From Paenibacillus sp. FSL R7-0273 (GTDB lineage Bacteria; Bacillota; Bacilli; Paenibacillales; Paenibacillaceae), in assembly GCF_000758625.1 (NCBI RefSeq), contig NZ_CP009283.1, positions 571,501 to 635,500 of the forward strand: 64,000 bases of DNA. Direction: 5' to 3'. A program made the position numbers and the translations under genes. Shown here piece after piece: positions 61,938 to 64,000 of this stretch. The number at the start of each line of letters is the position of its first letter. Position 1 is the first letter of the stretch. The notes under the pieces are model-generated. The model was not told where the DNA came from, searched no databases, and saw nothing but the letters and a program-made list of their open reading frames with translations.

Positions 61938-62328
61938 AAAGCTGAATGCGGGGTTTATCCAGTTCCTTAAATTTAACGCCGTAGGATTGCTCAATACATT
62001 AATCGATTTTGCAGTATTTACATTGCTCCATTCACTGGGGCTGATGAATGCGCCTGCGCAGGTTATCTCCTATAGCGCGGGTACAGCCAACAGCTTTTTC
62101 TGGAACAAAAAAGTGACCTTCCGCGACCGCGATGCTGGTAAGAGCGGCTCTGACCGGCTGCAGCTGGTGAGGTTCATCATCCTCAATCTGGCGGTGCTGG
62201 GAATTTCGGTGCTGCTGATGCATATGCTGACGGTCAGCTTCGGGATTCAGGTGCTGTTTGCAAAGGTGCTGGTTACCGGCGTTACCGTAATTATTAATTT
62301 TATTGGAAGCCGTATGTGGGTGTTCTAG
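61927..62328 (+). CDS. GtrA family membrane protein
   Basis: A 133-residue protein with four helices: FIQFLKFNAVGLLNTLIDFAVFTLL, APAQVISYSAGTANSFFWNKKVTF (conserved N-x-FFxN-K-xxTF), LVRFIILNLAVLGISVLLM and the C-terminal VIINFIGSRMWVF. The family is thought to flip polyprenyl-phosphate sugars across the membrane. It is paired with a GtrB-type GT2 by overlap, the standard arrangement. ATG at 61927; the frame open further upstream lies in the GT2 gene. Confidence 0.92.
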   Translation: MKNKKLNAGFIQFLKFNAVGLLNTLIDFAVFTLLHSLGLMNAPAQVISYSAGTANSFFWNKKVTFRDRDAGKSGSDRLQLVRFIILNLAVLGISVLLMHMLTVSFGIQVLFAKVLVTGVTVIINFIGSRMWVF

Positions 62329-62379
62329 GCAATTATCAGGGCAAGGGGGACCTTGTCCCGGACTAACGGAGGGATCTTC

Positions 62380-63030
62380 ATGCGCAAGCTGTCCTATTTG
62401 ATCATATTGGCAGGCGTCCTTATCATGCTGTATCCAAAAGCAAGCGAGTGGTACAACGACCGGCAGCAGGCCAAGCTGCTGGAGGAAGCAGAGCAGGCTT
62501 ACAGTGAGCTGGCCCCGGCGCCTGGACCGGATTTGCAGAAGCCTTATGCTGAGGTAACCCAGCTGCTGGCTGATGAGTCGGCACAGGAGGAAGAGGCACC
62601 GCCGTCAGAAAAGCCGTCTGAGGAGATTACAGTGGGCGGCAAAATCACCGGAATTATCGAAATCGACCGGATTGAGCTGAAGCTGCCTGTTCTTGAAGGA
62701 GCAACTAAGGCTAATCTGAAGCATGCTGCTGCTCATATGAAGGAGACGGCTCCGCTGGGTGAGGTGGGGAATGCAGCCATTGCTGCGCACAGATCCAGAA
62801 CGGCAGGCAGGCTTTTTAACAGGTTGGATGAAGTGAAGATCGGGGATACTATCAGAATTAAGACAAGTACAGAGGCTTATGAGTACGAGGTATATGATAT
62901 TTCTATTGTGGAGCCGACAGATGTATCGGTGCTGAATGGCAATGATACGGACTCTATCCTCACTCTGATTACCTGTGATCCGCTTGTTAACCCTACGCAC
63001 CGGCTGATTATCCATGCTAAATTGACTTGA
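62380..63030 (+). CDS. Sortase (class not certain)
   Basis: Membrane transpeptidase that attaches proteins to the wall. The 216-residue protein has an N-terminal membrane helix (about 5-20), a Glu/Pro-rich linker, and a sortase domain (about 90-216): IIEIDRIELKLPVLEG, the His in AAIAAHRSR, the catalytic Cys in TLITCDP and the Arg in NPTHRLIIHAKL. I cannot fix class A, D or E from motifs; the N-terminal anchor and Glu/Pro linker fit class D. No LPXTG substrate is seen within the window. The ATG follows CGGAGGG; nine more open codons are ignored. Confidence 0.9.
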   Translation: MRKLSYLIILAGVLIMLYPKASEWYNDRQQAKLLEEAEQAYSELAPAPGPDLQKPYAEVTQLLADESAQEEEAPPSEKPSEEITVGGKITGIIEIDRIELKLPVLEGATKANLKHAAAHMKETAPLGEVGNAAIAAHRSRTAGRLFNRLDEVKIGDTIRIKTSTEAYEYEVYDISIVEPTDVSVLNGNDTDSILTLITCDPLVNPTHRLIIHAKLT

Positions 63031-63149
63031 GACCGGATATGCAAACAGATTTTTCACATAATAGAAAGAATTTTAATAAAAAATGTTGAAAATCTAGTAA
63101 TTTAGGTATTGTATCTGGGCAGGAATATGGTAGTATATAACTATAAAAG

Positions 63150-63232
63150 CACGCACGATAACGGCAAACCTATCGAAAGGTAGGGACGCAAAGCTAAAGG
63201 GCCTTCCCGCAAGGATGGCAGCCAGCTACCGA
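63150..63232 (+). promoter_or_regulatory. c-di-GMP-I riboswitch, copy 1
   Basis: Matches the GEMM-I aptamer: CACG...GGCAAACC, the CTATCGAAAGGTAG tetraloop stem, GGGACGCAAAGC, and the GGATGGCAGCCAGCTACCG end. Directly followed by a terminator-like hairpin and seven Ts, so it should control transcription. Confidence 0.93.
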
Positions 63233-63249
63233 ATGAAGGGCTTTTTTTG
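63220..63249 (+). terminator. Terminator after c-di-GMP riboswitch copy 1
   Basis: AGCC...GGCT arms with the 3' end of the aptamer as loop, then seven Ts; the stem is short, and partial overlap with the aptamer fits switching. Confidence 0.6.
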
Positions 63250-63305
63250 TTGGCTATCTAATCCAGAATCTAGTATATTTGGAAGATTGAGAGAATAGAT
63301 AAAGC

Positions 63306-63388
63306 TGCACACGATAACGGCAAACCTATCGAAAGGTAGGGACGCAAAGCTAAAGGGCCTTCCCGTAAGGATGGCAGCCAGCTACCGA
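63306..63388 (+). promoter_or_regulatory. c-di-GMP-I riboswitch, copy 2
   Basis: Same aptamer as copy 1 with a single difference across the 79-base core (CGTAAGG instead of CGCAAGG). Here the end runs straight into AAAGGAG and the ATG at 63403, so it can control translation initiation rather than termination. Confidence 0.93.
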
Positions 63389-63402
63389 AAGGAGTTTTAT
63401 CC

Positions 63403-64000
63403 ATGAAAAAATTCTATTTCATGCTGTTAACATTGTTCGTAGTGGTTACTTCCGTTCAGACAAGCACAGCTTCTGCTGCAACTGCAGACTCAAGCTGGTT
63501 GAATACATCGAAGCTAGACCAAGGTGTTGTTGCAGTATCCTATGATGTACCTGCTGATAAACGCATCAAACTCATGATCACTAAAGACGGCAACAGCTAC
63601 ACTTACAACCTGTACGCTTCCCAATCGACAGAATCCTTCCCGCTGCAGCAAGGCAACGGCACATATAAAGTATCTGTTCTGGAGAACACAACCGGCAACA
63701 AATACAAAGTAGTATCCTCAGAGAATGTAGAGCTTAAGCTCAGCAATACTAACGCTGTATACCTGAGTTCCGTGCAGAATGTTAAATGGACCTCTTCCGA
63801 TAAGGCAGTACTGAAAGCTAAGCAGCTTACACAGGGCCTGACTACTGATGAAGCTAAGGTTAAAGCAATTTATAATTACATCGTAGCCAACGTTAAGTAT
63901 GACAACACATTGGCTGCTACAGTAGCACAGGACTATATCCCTAGCAATGACAACACACTGCTGACTAAGAAGGGCATCTGCTACGATTATGCTTCACTAT
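63403..64000 (+). CDS. Secreted transglutaminase-like protein (3' end outside window)
   Basis: The first 199 codons of an exported protein. Signal peptide MKKFYFMLLTLFVVVTSVQTS...ASA (about 1-25) is followed by a Ser/Thr/Asn-rich beta segment and, from about 145, a transglutaminase-like core: LTTDEAKVKAIYNYIVANVKYD, then KKGICYDYASL with the likely catalytic Cys near residue 193. The His and Asp lie beyond the window. AAAGGAG precedes the ATG within 10 bases of c-di-GMP riboswitch copy 2. A role in cell-surface or biofilm protein processing is inferred from the riboswitches. Confidence 0.85.
   Translation, partial: MKKFYFMLLTLFVVVTSVQTSTASAATADSSWLNTSKLDQGVVAVSYDVPADKRIKLMITKDGNSYTYNLYASQSTESFPLQQGNGTYKVSVLENTTGNKYKVVSSENVELKLSNTNAVYLSSVQNVKWTSSDKAVLKAKQLTQGLTTDEAKVKAIYNYIVANVKYDNTLAATVAQDYIPSNDNTLLTKKGICYDYASL

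Noticed and set aside
1..64000. tRNA, rRNA, transposase, integrase or prophage genes
   Set aside because: None found on reading both strands; no cloverleaf-like segment, DDE motif or phage gene cluster was seen.

Overview
The window looks like chromosomal DNA of a Paenibacillus-type member of the Bacillales. The gene set is that of a low-to-mid-GC, spore-former-like Firmicute: EcsAB, an orphan sporulation-type histidine kinase, bacilliredoxin, a YneF-like protein, LCP protein, UvsE, PbuG with a guanine riboswitch, and secreted enzymes carrying a copper-amine-oxidase-N-type domain. Ribosome binding sites are strong (AAGGAGG type), GTG and TTG starts are common, and most genes end in clear intrinsic terminators. 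There is no prophage, transposase, rRNA, tRNA or CRISPR array that I can support.

Layout. 1-5.5 kb: the end of ecsA and ecsB, a flavoprotein, a sensor kinase and a bacilliredoxin. 5.6-11.9 kb: nadE, a hydrolase, acpS and mutY, then a gene-free stretch with AT-rich repeats and a 23-copy 11-bp tandem repeat, then sodA and a GNAT acetyltransferase. 12-18 kb: lepB, queG, ogt, a YneF-like gene and folE, a superoxide dismutase fused to a helical N-terminal domain, and a membrane-anchored hydrolase. 18-24.5 kb: an IclR regulator, a large LuxR-type regulator and aconitase; the IclR gene and acnA carry nearly identical palindromes just before their start codons. 24.6-34.7 kb: amidase, ddl, a small protein overlapping uvsE, an inositol-phosphatase family protein, SGNH hydrolase, def, gsaB, an LCP protein and bcp. 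34.8-39 kb: a 1427-residue double-ASKHA 2-hydroxyacyl-CoA dehydratase activator-like protein. 39.6-46.5 kb: marR-efflux pump, WYL regulator-MFS, DedA and polysaccharide deacetylase. 46.6-54.8 kb: a DUF58-transglutaminase pair, guaA, a small Xre regulator with a membrane partner, and pbuG with PurBox-like sites plus a guanine riboswitch.

54.9-64 kb looks like a surface-glycosylation and cell-envelope locus. It holds a GT-C glycosyltransferase with a C-terminal carbohydrate-binding-like domain and a 1272-residue protein fusing two GT-C units with lectin-like domains. A polyprenyl-phosphate-sugar synthase-like GT2, a GtrA-family membrane protein and a sortase follow. Two almost identical c-di-GMP-I riboswitches in tandem then precede a secreted transglutaminase-like protein that runs off the window. 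Read together, GT2 plus GtrA could supply lipid-linked sugar outside the membrane, the GT-C enzymes could transfer it, and sortase and transglutaminase could attach or cross-link surface proteins. That joint role is inference; the individual families are recognisable.

Functions come from reading motifs and remembered family features, not from database searches. Start codons were chosen by ribosome binding site where the longest frame looked wrong.
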